Shown: piece after piece, positions 50,547 to 62,619 of the stretch
Numbering within the stretch: position 1 is the first letter of the stretch
Layout: each line of letters starts with the position of its first letter
NCBI GenBank assembly: GCA_963402885.1
Contig: OY727094.1
Span: 22,446,501-22,510,500 of the forward strand
Direction: 5' to 3'
Source of the DNA: Antedon bifida
Lineage: Eukaryota > Echinodermata > Crinoidea > Comatulida > Antedonidae
DNA: 64,000 nucleotides
Program-made: the position numbers and the translations under genes
The notes under the pieces: generated by a model
Seen by the model: the letters and a program-made list of their open reading frames with translations, nothing else
What the model was told of the DNA's origin: nothing
Databases searched by the model: none

Positions 50547-52429
50547 TGCGTGATAAAGATGATGTTAGTTTTTCTGTAAAATAACAATATATTACATTAT
50601 GTTTCTCTGTCCAGTCTGTATGTTGTGATATGTAAATAATTTTAGGTATTTATTCAAATAGTTATGTTTCTTATACACTATAGTTTTATGGTATTTGTTT
50701 TAGTTTTTATTTTATTATTTATGTTTTATTCAATATAATTTAAGGCAATTTCTTTTTAAAATCAAACACAAAAACAACTCTTCCTTATTAGTCTAGTCTT
50801 CAGCCTTATTAAGGCTCATTTGTTAAATATTGAACCATATCTTTCTAATTGCTATAAAATAGTGGCATTAAATTATACTGTACAATTGTTAGATCATGAA
50901 ACTGACAATACTTAGTTCAATGCTTTCTGGTCTTATTATTGAAATTGGATACTGTGTTTACTTTAAACGAGCTCCATTTATTGTTGCATTATGCATCTAC
51001 TTGTTTGTTTGGTTATGTAGCCAGGTTTTTAAGAAAAATAAAAAATGTCTGGTGTCTCCCAGATATAGGAGATTTTACATACAGTTAACAGTAGAAATGC
51101 ATTATTTTTCATTACTATATTTATTACTAATTACTATAGTATATTTTGTGTATTACACATAAGCACAGTTGTATGAGTAACTTTAAAAAATAATTACTTG
51201 TAGGCCTACACATTACATGGCCTATATCCAGTAACCGTTCTCACCTCCAAATTCTTTTGTGTGTGTATATTGTTATTACAGTAGTTTAATATATAGATGA
51301 ATGTTACATCAATACACTTTCTCTAGGTTTTGTTATATCTAATTTAAGGTCACATGTAAAATACTACTATTTGGGCCTATTATGAAAATTTGTCCATCTT
51401 TAAATGGTTAAAAAGATTATTTAAGAAAAAGATAGACAATTCAGCGACGAGACCACACCAGGCCTATAGCTAGAGTGCGATGTTTGTATGTAACCGCTAG
51501 GCCTACAAAACTAAGCCTAGGGATAAGACCGTCTATGAGAGAACATTCAACCATCTTTGTTTACCCTTCAGGAAATTCATTGCTTGTTTATATAAATTTT
51601 ACGCGAGCTAATTGTTTTTCTCTCTTAACATAATTAACCATAGAACGTACATTTAAGACAAGGAATGACCTACAGTAGTTTATTGTTTTTAAAATAATAA
51701 ATTCATTATTTTTACAAATGTCAACAATTGCAGGGAAAGTGTTGAAGTATAAAGTATGCACCAAGAAAGTATAGTTTTATATAAACAGATATTTTTATTA
51801 CACCTAAAATGTTAATGGGTGTTTGTATTGGTTGTCTTTACATAAGTGTGAGGAAGCTCTTCACAATGGATGCAAGAAATGTAAGGGAATGATCTCACGG
51901 CACTGTTAATTATAAAACAAAAATAGGTTCCACTGAGTAGCATAAGTTAAATCTATATATAACATACATTTATTTTAGATTTCTAGACTCGGTGCACAAT
52001 ATATTTTTTTTAAACTTAATTTGTGAGAGTATTGTTTATAATGTAAAATATCTATTATATTAATTGGTATACAAGATTATGAATTACAGAATATTATGTA
52101 ATATTCTGGTATTAATAACAGATTGCAATGAATGATTATTACTTTAAGTAGTTATTTTTGCATGCTGCTGCAATGTCAATTTGATATGTAATTTCATTGG
52201 GCTGGAATAAAAGGTTTAACGGCAAATGTCAATAATTTTACAATATTACATTTTTTATTTTATTCAGTTGACCACCAAACCACCGATGAAAATCGCCATT
52301 AACAGGTTAAATCTAAACATAATAAAACTTTAATATATTCACATTTGACACAAAAACATAAAGATTACAACATTACAGAGACTTGAAAATTTGACTCTGA
52401 AATACATTAAAGCTATAAAATAAATCAAT
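50547..52429. other. 3' region of the kinase gene and convergent intergenic DNA
   Basis: AT-rich. Candidate polyadenylation signals AATAAA lie at about 51697 and 52206. The 88-residue hydrophobic ORF at 50896 has no recognised domain and sits in likely 3' UTR. Confidence 0.45.
51440..51680 (-). repeat. Dispersed repeat, inverted partner of 61570-61790
   Basis: Read on the minus strand: GGTCATTCCTTGTCTTAAATG, a TAATTATG...AAGAGAGAAAAACAA block, then CATAGACGGTCTTAT, CTTAGTTTTGTAGGCCTAG and TATAGGCCTGG. The same order is found at 61570-61790 on the plus strand. TAGGCCTA words are part of it. Confidence 0.6.
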
Positions 52430-52860
52430 GTCAAAACAAGTTCGACCATTGTTCATAAATCTACATTTCCTTCACAACAAACCCAGCATTACATTTGCCT
52501 TAGAGTTTCTAATTACTAAATTTAAGATTTTTGTTTCTAAGGCAAATGTAATGCTGGGTTTGTACTGTATCAGCCCATCTCAAGAGAATTCAAATTCTCT
52601 TGCAGATGAACAACTTAAGCCATCAGCAAACAGAAGTGATTGTGAAAACTTAAAAAACAGAAGGAAGGTAATTAATATATAAATTAAAAAGCAAGGTGCC
52701 AACAATTGACCCTTGAGAACAGGATGCCATTTAGAGGTTTCCTTTGCTGCCAGTCAAATAATCTGAAACCACTTCAAAAGACTGACCTTTTATACCAAAC
52801 TTAGAAAAAAAAATAAATAAACTGGATCGACAGCTGTAACTACATCAGGATTGATATGAC
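52430..52860 (-). pseudogene. LINE reverse-transcriptase fragment beyond the TRAIP stop codon
   Basis: Minus-strand reading: KFGIKGQSFEVVSDYLTGSK (about 52805-52745), then QGSIVGTLLFNLYINYL after a frame change (about 52710-52660), and FSQSLLFADG (about 52645-52615), the catalytic box with its second Asp changed to Gly. These are successive boxes of a Jockey/CR1-like reverse transcriptase. It begins a few bases past the TRAIP stop, so it probably forms part of that gene's 3' UTR. Confidence 0.6.
52477..52563. repeat. Perfect 28-bp inverted repeat with 31-nt loop
   Basis: ACAAACCCAGCATTACATTT... (52477-52504) is exactly complementary to 52536-52563. The loop is AT-rich. It lies inside the LINE fragment between the 3' ends of two convergent genes, and if transcribed would form a strong hairpin. 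Confidence 0.85.
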
Positions 52861-52871
52861 TACAATATATA

Positions 52872-52967
52872 TCAGGACATGAACTTGTGTAATGTTGGTA
52901 AAGGAGGTTCTTTGCCAGTTTTCACCCTTTTAGATGGTCTTGAAAAATGTTGTTGAGGTTGTTTTTT
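52872..52967 (-). CDS. TRAIP: TRAIP coding exon 10: basic tail and PIP-like end
   Basis: Thirty-one residues: KKQPQQHFSRPSKRVKTGK and then EPPLPTLHKFMS before TGA. The end resembles a degenerate PCNA-binding box. Acceptor ATTACCAG, phase 0. It was found by extending past the open frame of exon 9. Confidence 0.8.
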   Translation of the reverse strand, partial: KKQPQQHFSRPSKRVKTGKEPPLPTLHKFMS

Positions 52968-55900
52968 CTGGTAATTTTAGTTAAAGAGATGTTATTAGCT
53001 TCAACTGAATATATACATAATTTATAATTTCCATTTGTGAGAAAAATATATTAAAAGCCAAGGCCAGCTTAAGATAAAACAATGCAAAAGTACATATTAA
53101 AGCTCTAAACACTACATAAAAGGATACAGAAGTGAATACTGTATGATGTCCACCTAAACCATTATATCCTTTGTGTTTAGTATCACCAAGACTCCTGGAG
53201 TTATTGAATAAACTTGAAGTACGTAGAACTGCAATCATGTTCTCTTCTTCACTCTTCTTCCTCTGTTGAAAGAATAATGTAATTTGTATTTGTATTATAT
53301 TCATTTTTCCTGTCTCAGCTATTTCAGATAAATTGATTACTTTATGACTTATGTGATCAATTTATTTTTATTTCGGAAAGATTAATTCCGCAATCTTAGA
53401 GAAGTTGTCTAAAAATATGGTTTATTTATTGAAAAAGGGTCAAGTGACATATGTTATTACTTATATCACATTTTGGGTATTTTGTTGTCATGGTTTTTTC
53501 CTGAATTTTACAGGGTATTGCTAGAACTATATAAGGAATCAATATAATTATTTAAACTGAAATGGTTAAGCAACTATTTGTTTACCAACTGCAGTGCACT
53601 CTGAAAAAATAAAATCAAGTTTTTTGATCGCATACAGAAGATCCTGAATTGTTCCATTCATGGCCATCAAGCAATGCATTAACAATTTTTTATTGCCAAC
53701 AAAAAAACAACATAAACATATCATTGACAAAGGTGATAAGATTTAGTTAAAAGAAACTAATCAAATCTTAACACCACCTTGCATAAGAAATAGTATAATT
53801 AAGAAATATGCCATATGTTAAAATAATTAATTTAACATATTTAAAATGAAGAAAAAAAAATAAATGTAAAGCTTTAAGTTACGATAACTATAAATAAATA
53901 GCAAATAATAAAAATAACAAATGTGATAAACTGAAACTCTTAATATACCGTAAATAATGAAACAGTACCCAGATATATTTATTAAATAAATTTAAATTTC
54001 TAAACAATTTCAAAAATTTTTTTTCTAAACGGGATATCTCTTGTTGACAGTTTTATTTAATCTGGTATTATACGAATGATCAATAGTTTGAAAGTAATCA
54101 GTAATAGAGTGTGGTGTTCGGTTGTGATAAATATCATAAACGTATAATCTATGTAATTTATAAATATCAAGAATTTCAAGTTTATAATATAATATATATT
54201 ATAATATATAATTTTGTACTATATTTCTTTCTAAAACCATACTGATGTTTATAAAATAAATCGTACCTTTCAAAATAGTTAAACTAACCTTTCATTAAAC
54301 AATTTTTCTAAAAACTAAATTAAAAAAAGATCTTACCTTCTGACTATTTGCTATTGACGTAGTCTTGATGAATGGAATACCAAATTCTTTACATTCTTTC
54401 TGGGTTGCAATATTCAAACTAGGCTTTACAAAGTCTGGTGTCATTGGATTACCCGGTTGTGAAGGAAGGTCTAGGCTTGTATCTCCACTCCAATCCTCTG
54501 GGTTTTGAAGTTTTGGGGCTTTCATGCTGAATGGTGCTGGACTAATAAAAAAGGCCATAAATTATTTAAAATTTTAAACAAAAACTTGATATTCAGCTAA
54601 ACTGAATTATACACAATAATGTATAATGAATTTGTGTAATGGATATTGATTACACCGATTGAAATGCTTCACCTTTCAAAAAGCAGTCTTGATATAACGC
54701 CTTTAGATCCACTTGGTGAATTCACAGACTGTTGTAGCACTTGAATCTTCCTCTTTAAATTCTCTTTATCTTTTTCTAAACAGCTCACCTCTTCTTCTAA
54801 TAACTTTATCTGTTTCTGGTTGTTTAATGTTTCAATTTTGTAATCATTTAACTGTTTGTGTAATAAAAAAAAAACAAAGCATTTTTATGGGTGATATGCG
54901 AGGACTATAATTACTACTATAATTACTTATTCAATTTTTTTCATGATGGCTCAGTGTTTCCTGAAGCAGGTTTCAATAAGGGTCTATTTTGGAGATAGAG
55001 TTGAGCTTTTTTTTGTCGTCATAAGAATCAGTTAAAAAGTTCAATTGCCTCTATTTTAAATTTGATTCCATTTTGGCAACTTAAATAGTTCATATCGGCC
55101 ACCTTTCCTTTTCGGCTCCCTCAATTCAAACTGCCCAGAGCATAACTAGCATACACAGGCCTGGGGTAACATTTCATTTTGGCCAAAGTCAAAATATTTG
55201 GTTTAGTCAAATCAGTTTATCTATCCAAAAAGTCCAAATTTTCCATTTAGCCAAATGAATCGGTCTTTAGTCAAAATTAAAAATTGATGAATTATATATA
55301 ATGGTAAAAACATTTTAAATTGACAGGCCGCACAGAAAATAGTCTTAATTATCGTGGTCGTTAAAAGACAAAATATACGATCAAAACCTGAAACTGAATC
55401 TCAAATCCCAACCACCTATCATAAAACGGTTATCTAACTACTAATATTTCCCCAATACAACAAAGAGACACCTGGTACAACGAAACAAGTTGACGACGAC
55501 AAAGTTGATGGAGCTTGAAGTAAACAACATGATAACGAACAAAATAAATGCTTGGAGATTGACGAGTGGACCTTTTAGTTGGACTTTATGCTTTCGCCAA
55601 AATGATGATTTGATTATCTATTTTATCATATGTCATCGCCAAAATGTTTTATTTTTTGGTTAAAAACCCTAATTTCATATATCATATCATTTAACAAAAA
55701 CAAAACAAAATTTTTTGTTGATAAAAACTATACTATTATATTGTGTAAAGTTATTGATATAAAATTCATATGTCCCACCTGTTTTGATTTTGCAGACAGT
55801 TCTTTCTTTGTTGCTGAAAGTTCATCTCTTAAATGTAATTTGTTCAACTTTGCATTCTCAAATTCCCTGATAAATTTATAGAAAAAACAATAATAATTAA

Positions 55901-58900
55901 TATAGTTTTAGAAGTCTCAATAATAACTAGAATTCGAGAGTGTATACCTCCGCCTACTGTAAAATTCTCCTACATAAGATTTCTCCGGAAAAAAAATATA
56001 TATAATTTTTTTTATTTTTTGTCTTAATGCTGTGTGTGATTAGGCTAATTTCAGTACATGCGGGTTTGGTTTAATGGTTATACATATAACCAGCCCTTCA
56101 TCTGACAATAGTTTCAGTTGACTAAAATAACAATAGAACAGCAACGGCAAAAACAAACGGGTGAATTTGAAAAGAAATAGGGTTTTTGAATCTCCTGTTA
56201 TCAAGAAACCTGTAAATTAAATCAAATTATGTTTTAAAATTACAAATCACAAACTAGATTTAATTATAGTTTATATGCATTGATTTAAATAAAGTTAATT
56301 GATTTTTTAAAAGATATATTGATTTTGTCATGATCTTTAATTATTTATAATATATGAAAGATTGGATCTTTGTAGCACAAATACAATAGCCGGTATCACT
56401 GCACATCGAGCCACTTGCATAAAAGCAATCCGATCAAAGATTCCTGCGTGTATATATCATAAGCCACCCTTGTTACATAATAATAAAGACATAAGTTTCT
56501 CTAGATTTCATTATAAATAAGGCGTATAATTTATACACTATACTAAGAAATAAAATTGAACAAACAATAAAAAACATTTTTGTTTTGTTTCCCAATGTGA
56601 GACTCGATCTCGATACCTCGAGCGCTATAGACGCGATCACAGACCACCAAACCACATACACACCTGAATAAAAGTTTAAGAAAGATGTTCTGTGAGTAGA
56701 ACCTTCATTTTACGTATGGTACGGGACCGAAAGGTGTGCGTAAAACATGGGATTCGTAAAATCCAGGTTGACCTTAAATTGACCCCCAAATACGTAGATC
56801 GTAGCTAAAAAGGCTGCCGTGTTTGCCTACTTTACTGTACAGCATGCAGGTGGTCACCAGCTTGGCCTTGCCAGACTAATCTAGGCCAGGCTAGCAGGCC
56901 TAGCAAGATGTGAGGCCTAACTAAAAAAGTACAGTATATACAGGCTGTGCGATGTTTAAATAAAGTGTAAATTAAAATATCAATGTTCTTGTATTTTCTA
57001 TGCATGTGTGTAGCTGTCTCACACACAGCTGCAGAGTTCCTCACACAGCCATGGCTTTGTGCTTTGTTGTTGTTAAATTGCACCCTCAATGTAAGAAAAT
57101 GATGACGTCATCGGTCATTTTAAGCGTACATAAAATCCAGGGAATGTAAAATCAGGGTACGTAAAACAGAGGTTCTACTGTATTTACTATGCAGTACATA
57201 CTGCAATGAATCATAATTTTTTACTTTGATGACATCTATAAACAATTCAAAAAATGACGAACTGTCAAAGTATATACTTTCAACGTTAATATATGAACAT
57301 TTTAAAGAAAAAGGTTAATGTTAAGTTTATTTCAGTCCAAAAAAATATGTACTTTGATTGTCAAAATTAAATTTGTTTAATTTAATATGCAATTAATGAT
57401 GATGTAATGAACTTTTTTTCTCTTATTTTCATAATAAATAAAAATAAATTGTAGTCTGTCAACTTTGATTTGAAAAGTGAATAAAATATAATGAAATTAC
57501 TAAAGAAAGGTTGCAAAACAGAAATCGTACGCATGCGTTATATGCGCTACGCATGTAATTTTATTTCCATATGATGAACTATGACCTGAAATTTATGAGT
57601 ACTAACATTTGGTTTAATTATGATACATACTTGTGAAGATATGATTACAAAGGTTTCATTAAATCGTAGACTGCGTAATTTTTAATTGCGCACTGTGAAA
57701 GCTATAAGGAATATAGTCTGAAAAATTTATTTGAAAATTCTCTCCTATCTTTTATTTTTAACACTAGCAGGTCGGAAGATAATACTAAAAAAGTGGTCCA
57801 GAATTGGGACCCTGGTCCGGATTGCCTCTAAAATGTAATATGGAGTGGTCTTTGACCACATATCTATCTGTATTTTCATTTTCGTAAAGATCTTGCAATA
57901 ACTTTTTGAGTAATTCTGCTAACAAACAAACGCGATCGACTACAAATACTGCGGAGGTAAATAATAGCTTTCACAGGAGATAATTTATACAAAAGAATAA
58001 ACTGTGTATGCATATAGACCTAGTACACTCCGTTTCGTTCATTGTCATGACAATGTATTTGCCTGCAGCCTAATTTACTGTCTCCTTTCGTCTACCGTTC
58101 CATTGTGAAAGCTCAATATTATGAGGATATTTACCAAGTCTTGGAGCACAAAACTGAATAACAATATCATCTGGAAAACCATACTGTACATTATTGATTT
58201 TATATTATTTATTGCCAAAAACCAAATACAGTACATAAAAAACATACTGTACAACAGAAAATAAAGAGGCAGGAACTAAAAAGTGAACCTAATCAAAATA
58301 ACAAAATTTCATGTTTCTTACTCTCAAACTATAAATAAACGAATAATAAAATAGAAAAAACAAAATTCATATAATTGGCCGAACCAACAGTCAATATAGT
58401 ACATGAGATAAGGGAATTTAAACATGTTGGAAAATTGTCTAAAATCCTTTTCTCAACACACTACTTACCTTTTAAGTGATACACAGTATGTAGCTAAATC
58501 TCTACAAGCTTTTGATTTGTCTCCGTGTTCTTCCATCATTTGTGACACTACCTCTGAATTTGCAGTCAAGACTTTTTTAAGCCTAAAATAACATAATAGC
58601 TTTAAGCAATCTTACAAATGAAGTATACTGTACAAAAGTCTGCAAAACCTCATCATGGTTGGGAATAGGTTGCTGGAAATTGCACTTGTAGTTTGAAAAT
58701 GTCTGGCTATGTTGGGTAAAAAAATAGCCCTGATTTTAGAAACAGCAAACCAATAGCTTCTATTCTCCTGTGCAATGGATTGTACCATTTTCTCACGTAC
58801 AAAGGTTTATATTTAATGGCATGCAGTATAAATTAAATATAGACCAATTTTATTTTAATAAGCATAAAATAAACATGTCTTGTATGTTCTATTAGGCAAA

Positions 58901-61900
58901 TATATGAGGCTACATCTTTGCAAACCATACCGCACTACACAGCTATTTTCTTGATTTGTGTTATAGACATGGCAATCACTGCAACCATTGTATACTAAAT
59001 TACATCGAGTTATTCACCCGGCTGTAGGATGTATAGACCACAACACAGTACACACATTTGCACCATATCGGGCATCTTTGATGTACCACAGGGAAAGATT
59101 CTCATTTTTATCAAAGGTTATCAAAAATTTGTCCTGTTTAATTTTTTTACATGGTTATTAATTTAAGGTTCATTTTCAGATTTCCAATATTGCATGTTCA
59201 ATCACATCCTGTTCAAGAATTATATAACGACTACTTCTATGAAATGATTTGATACATTCCTGTCCTTTTCATTTCATACACAAAGATTTTTTAAGTACTC
59301 ACAATATTTCGCTCTCTAAGTCTCAAATGAGACTTAGTTAAGAACGATAAAATGCAAAATAGTTTATCCATCCTGTAATTGCCGCTGTATATATCTAGTA
59401 ACAGCATGAAAAGGAGGAAAAAAGACAGGACTATACCTTTCAAAATGTGTTAACTTTTCCTTAAGAACTGTTGCAGTTTTCTTTGCTTCTTTAGCTTCAT
59501 CTCCTTGGATACTTAAATATTTTAGCTGTTTCTGAAACAAATGTAAATTTCTGGACATCAATATTACAACTTAAAATCAGCCCAATTGTTATAAATGTGT
59601 AGTATTTTACTTCAATGATAAATATAACAATGCTGTATTATACCCATTTTTACATTATCAATTGGGAGAGGAGGATGAATTGAACTCAAAGGCCATTTAA
59701 CACGGACTGAAAAAACTGCAAAATGAACTTGAGTTGCGCCCATTTACACTACATTGCTGTCAATCAAATACTGCAAGCGCTTGATTGACTATGGTTAAAC
59801 GCTGTATTTTAACCGATTTTGTAATACACACAATTCATTTAATTTTTAAAAGTTTTCTTTAGGTTAAAAGGCCTTAATTTCTGCATTTATGCCTTGTGCA
59901 TACATTAAATAAACATTGCTTAATTATGTTCAGCGATAGCAATAGGAAAGCAATTTTATATCATTAGCCCTGGCCTAATGCAAACTTTGGCCCAAGTCAC
60001 GATGGTTTTGAGAATAACACAGTAACACAAAACCCAATGGAGAACAAATTTAAATTCAATATAATATGGTACTTTTTTATATTTTTTTCTATATTTAACA
60101 GCTCTTAAGATTTTTATTTTTTCCCAACTGGGTTGTTCTCAATAGAATCATTGCTTGAGCGGTTTTTCACATGATGTTACGGCTTGAGAGCAACCCAAGA
60201 CATGTGATCACTGTAAACATAGTACTCTTATCATCACTTGTTTATTAAGTTGCAGACATTGGAAATAATGCGAAATGTGGTGTCAAATAATAGCAGTGTG
60301 ACATTGGAGTATTCTAGCATGGCTGATGATTCTAAAAATCACACACCTCTCACTTGATCTCACAAACTCATTAAAGGATGAGAGACAGAGGCCATATTAG
60401 TGCCTTGTAAAGATTTAGCATTGCCATCCAAGACATGCTTTACTACATCTTGAAACAAAACCAAGAAGTCTGATTGCCTTACTACAAACATAATCTAGAT
60501 GAGAGTGGCATGTTAATTTACTGTTGATATACACCAAGTAGTTTGAATTCATGGACTCTTTCCATTGAATCAGAATTGATATCGTAAGCAAATATGATGG
60601 GATCTTTACACCGGGATAAGTTAAAGTGTGTACTTACTTTTAATGCTTGGTTTGTAGTTTGTTCCACTTGGAGCTCTTTGGTTATAGATTTTATATCAGA
60701 GTTTATTTTCTTAATTTTTGCATTCAAATTCTTTTTATCTGTTTCTAAATCAGATTTCAATTTGTTGAAATTAGCTAGTTCTGCATTGACATGGTCCAAT
60801 TCATCCTAAAATACAGTTAATGTAGATTGGAAAAAAGTTATTACACACACACACATTGTATCCATACAAATATCATTCTTACAGCTTTTTATACCAATGG
60901 TAAATTTTATTACCTTTAATTTTGTTGGGTCCAAAGTATCATCATCATTATCAGTTTCAAAGAAAAGGCGGACAATGTTTTTAAGTCTAGCTGTTTGACG
61001 ACAATGAGGACAAGTTGGTGATGTTTGAATCCATTTCAACAAGCTGGTGAAACATAAAATAATTAACAAGTCTTTAAAAGAAACATTCTAATTCAAAGTG
61101 GTATTAAAATGCATTTTGTTGTGTAAACCATTTCATTTAAGGTCAGCGTAACACTTTAACAGTCATATCATTAATGTGATTAATTATTTTGCAGTATTAT
61201 GATAATACAATTAATTATACCAGGGATTAATTATACAATGTGCACTAGAAAAATTGTCAGATCAAAGAATTTATGACTTTTGATCTCAGTTTTATTTAAC
61301 AAGGTTTATTTAGTATTACAGTAACTTTCACGATAAATTCTGACCTTTTACCTGTGCCAACTGATGAAATGATGTATGTGGTCTTTTGTTTTGAGAATAA
61401 TTTGGTATGTGTATGATGATTGTTTATATGTCTTAACAGAATGATAAAACATCAAATGTTATGTAAAGGGCACAAAATTATATACTTAAATAGGTCTACA
61501 CAGTGGAAGATTTCTTAAAGACACTAGACCTGCAAATTTTGACCTTTTGTAAAAATAATACATATAACTTTAAAAACATTAAAACAGGTCATTCCTTGTC
61601 TTAAATGTGTGTTCTAAGGTTAATTATGATAAAAAGAGAAAAACAATGCACTACTCAAGTAGCTCGCATCGAAAGTTCTCTCGTAGACATTTCTAGGCCA
61701 GCTTAGTTGGGCTTAGTTTTGAAGGCCTAGTTGAACGGTAACGTACGAACATCGTACGCTAGCTATAGGCCTAGCCTGACGTTTTCGCGTTGCTTAATTA
61801 AGAAACCGTTAATACAAACTTGGCAAGACCTGGTATTTTAGCTGAAAAGTTACGTTCTTTTATTTGGTTACCCTTTACAAATATTTGGTTATCTTACCAA

Positions 61901-61995
61901 ACTTCATGAAAGACATGTCCACAGGTTGTTGAATAAATGCACTGATCTGTTTGAAAAAATTCCTGACAAATAACACAAGTTGCCTTTATCATCAT
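52872..61995 (-). CDS. TRAIP: TRAIP-type RING E3 ubiquitin ligase (complete, 10 coding exons)
   Basis: Minus-strand coding exons in order: 61995-61898, 61043-60914, 60805-60638, 59531-59437, 58582-58469, 55866-55779, 54851-54673, 54541-54337, 53262-53128 and 52967-52872. All borders are GT-AG and phases add to 435 codons plus TGA (human TRAIP has 469). RING-H2 finger: C7, C10, C25, H27, H30, C33, C44 and C47. A coiled coil runs from ~77 to ~270 with KQLKYLSIQGDEAKEAKK and LATYCVSLK, both TRAIP-specific. Next come SRLLFESPAPF, then GYNGLGGHHTVF, and a basic C-terminus ending LPTLHKFMS, which resembles the PIP-type end of vertebrate TRAIP. TRAIP is a nuclear ligase acting at replication forks on the CMG helicase and crosslinks and in mitosis. 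The protein is predicted here to be intact. Confidence 0.93.
53128..53262 (-). CDS. TRAIP: TRAIP coding exon 9: GLGG block
   Basis: Forty-five residues with KGYNGLGGHHTVFTS, matching the conserved GFDGLGG block near the TRAIP C-terminus. Acceptor TTTCAACAG; the GTATCC donor is chosen because it stays in phase with exon 10. Reading on gives a hydrophobic run unlike the family. Confidence 0.82.
54337..54541 (-). CDS. TRAIP: TRAIP coding exon 8
   Basis: Completes the serine of ESPAPF, then a Pro/Ser-rich region of low conservation (EDWSGDTSLDLPSQPG, FGIPFIKTTSIANSQK). Acceptor TTTTATTAG, donor GTAAGA, phase 0. Confidence 0.88.
54673..54851 (-). CDS. TRAIP: TRAIP coding exon 7: distal coiled coil
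   Basis: Heptad-rich LNDYKIETLNNQKQIKLLEE followed by KGVISRLLFE, as in vertebrate ETVDRLVLESPAP. Acceptor CAAACAG, donor GTGAAG, phase 2. Confidence 0.9.
55779..55866 (-). CDS. TRAIP: TRAIP coding exon 6: coiled coil
   Basis: Encodes REFENAKLNKLHLRDELSAT and KKELSAKSKQ. Acceptor TTTATCAG, donor GTGGGA, phase 0 at the end. Confidence 0.9.
55935..56260 (+). repeat. CCTCC-TTGGC-GGAGG repeat (copy 4, 5' part)
   Basis: Begins TATACCTCCGCCTACTGTAAA and contains the TAAGATTTCTCCGG, CAGTTGACTA and AACAGCAACGGCAAAAAC blocks seen in copy 1, ending at ATTACAAATCACAAA. The 3' hairpin is missing. It lies in TRAIP intron 5. Confidence 0.6.
57730..57962 (+). repeat. CCTCC-TTGGC-GGAGG repeat (copy 5, 3' part)
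   Basis: Contains AACACTAGCAGGTCGGAAG, AAAAGTGGTCCAGAATTGGG and GATCTTGCAATAACTTTTTG. It ends CTGCGGAGGTAAATAA with the hairpin decayed. Same orientation as the other copies. Confidence 0.6.
58469..58582 (-). CDS. TRAIP: TRAIP coding exon 5
   Basis: Encodes LKKVLTANSEVVSQMMEEHG and then RDLATYCVSLK, the latter highly conserved in TRAIP (LAVYCVSLKKEYENL). Acceptor ATTTTAG, donor GTAAGT, phase 2. Confidence 0.93.
58805..59110 (+). repeat. Dispersed repeat, same family as 62620-62960
   Basis: Shared blocks in the same order: GGCATGCAGTATAAA-like start, GCATAAAATAAACATG, TTGTATG, GATTTGTGTTATAGACA, GTTATTCACCCGGCTGTAGG and ACACAGTACACA. It lies in TRAIP intron 4. Confidence 0.65.
59437..59531 (-). 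CDS. TRAIP: TRAIP coding exon 4
   Basis: Encodes KQLKYLSIQGDEAKEAKKTA and VLKEKLTHFE, aligned with KQMKYLEQQQDETKQAQEEA of the vertebrate protein. Acceptor TGTTTCAG, donor GTATAG, phase 2. Confidence 0.93.
60300..60620 (-). pseudogene. LINE reverse-transcriptase 3' fragment in TRAIP intron 3
   Basis: Minus-strand reading from 60620: KDPIIFAYDINSDSMERVHE, FKLLGVYINSKLTCHSHLD, then IRLLGFVSRCSKA. This is the KxLG..x...L.W..H box region downstream of the reverse transcriptase core in Jockey/CR1-like LINEs. It follows the TRAIP exon 3 donor almost directly, and the exon's open frame runs into it. Confidence 0.7.
60638..60805 (-). CDS. TRAIP: TRAIP coding exon 3: proximal coiled coil
   Basis: Fifty-six charged, heptad-rich residues (DELDHVNAELANFNKLKSDL ... 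ELQVEQTTNQALK). Acceptor TATTTTAG, donor GTAAGT, phase 0. Confidence 0.92.
60914..61043 (-). CDS. TRAIP: TRAIP coding exon 2: second half of RING
   Basis: Encodes LLKWIQTSPTCPHCR, giving the last zinc ligands of the RING, then LKNIVRLFFETDNDDDTLDP, matching the family's IINKLFFD segment. Acceptor TTTCACCAG, donor GTAATA, phase 0. Confidence 0.94.
61570..61790 (+). repeat. Dispersed repeat, partner of 51440-51680
   Basis: GGTCATTCCTTGTCTTAAAT, GTTAATTATGATAAAAAGAG, CTCTCGTAGAC and CTTAGTTTTGAAGGCCTAG occur in the same order as in the inverted copy. It lies in TRAIP intron 1. Confidence 0.6.
61898..61995 (-). CDS. TRAIP: TRAIP coding exon 1: first half of RING
   Basis: Starts MMIKATCVICQEFFQ; the second Met is an equally good start. 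TTCGHVFHEV supplies the central ligands. Donor GTAAGA, phase 2. A TTTTATTAG at about 62006 may be an acceptor, so an untranslated exon could lie upstream. Confidence 0.92.
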
Positions 61996-62619
61996 ACACA
62001 GAGGTCTAATAAAACAATAAAGAATTGTAATAAAATGATGTACAGTATATACAGTAACACAAAAAAATCAAAGTCAACAGCTGGGGCGGATTGCTAAAAG
62101 CAGTCTATGAATGCTCTGGCCTAGCCGGCTATAATTGACGCAACACATAGTCTTCATTTTGTCTCTAATTTATTCGAAATGTACCTACTGTAAATTAAAG
62201 TAGCAGATCCTATATTAATTTAAGGGCATAAAAATGTTTTCATAAAACCTAGGGCAGTGTTTACTAATCCATTAAATTTCTTAGATTATAAATTATTTAA
62301 ATAGAATTTTTAAAAAGTAATTTGTATCATGATTTATTTTACAAATATAGTAAAAACTCTTTTAAAATAAACATGGCAAACAATTAACACATTACTCCGA
62401 CATAAAACTTTATTTTACCTGGTACTATTTAAAAAAAATTGTTGCCAATTTAACACAAAACATAATGTCCAATCTGATTAGAATTTATCGTTTTGTGTGT
62501 ACACCCCTTGAAAATAAATTTACATTCAACGATTTGCTCAAATTAGCGTGGTATATTTACACCCCTGAGTGGAGTGTAATATCGGGAACTTTTTTCTCGC
62601 GCATGAAGGTTTTTTGTAT

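Noticed and set aside
50896-51162. 88-residue hydrophobic ORF after the kinase stop
   Set aside because: AT-rich hydrophobic translation in likely 3' UTR, with no signal of conservation visible.
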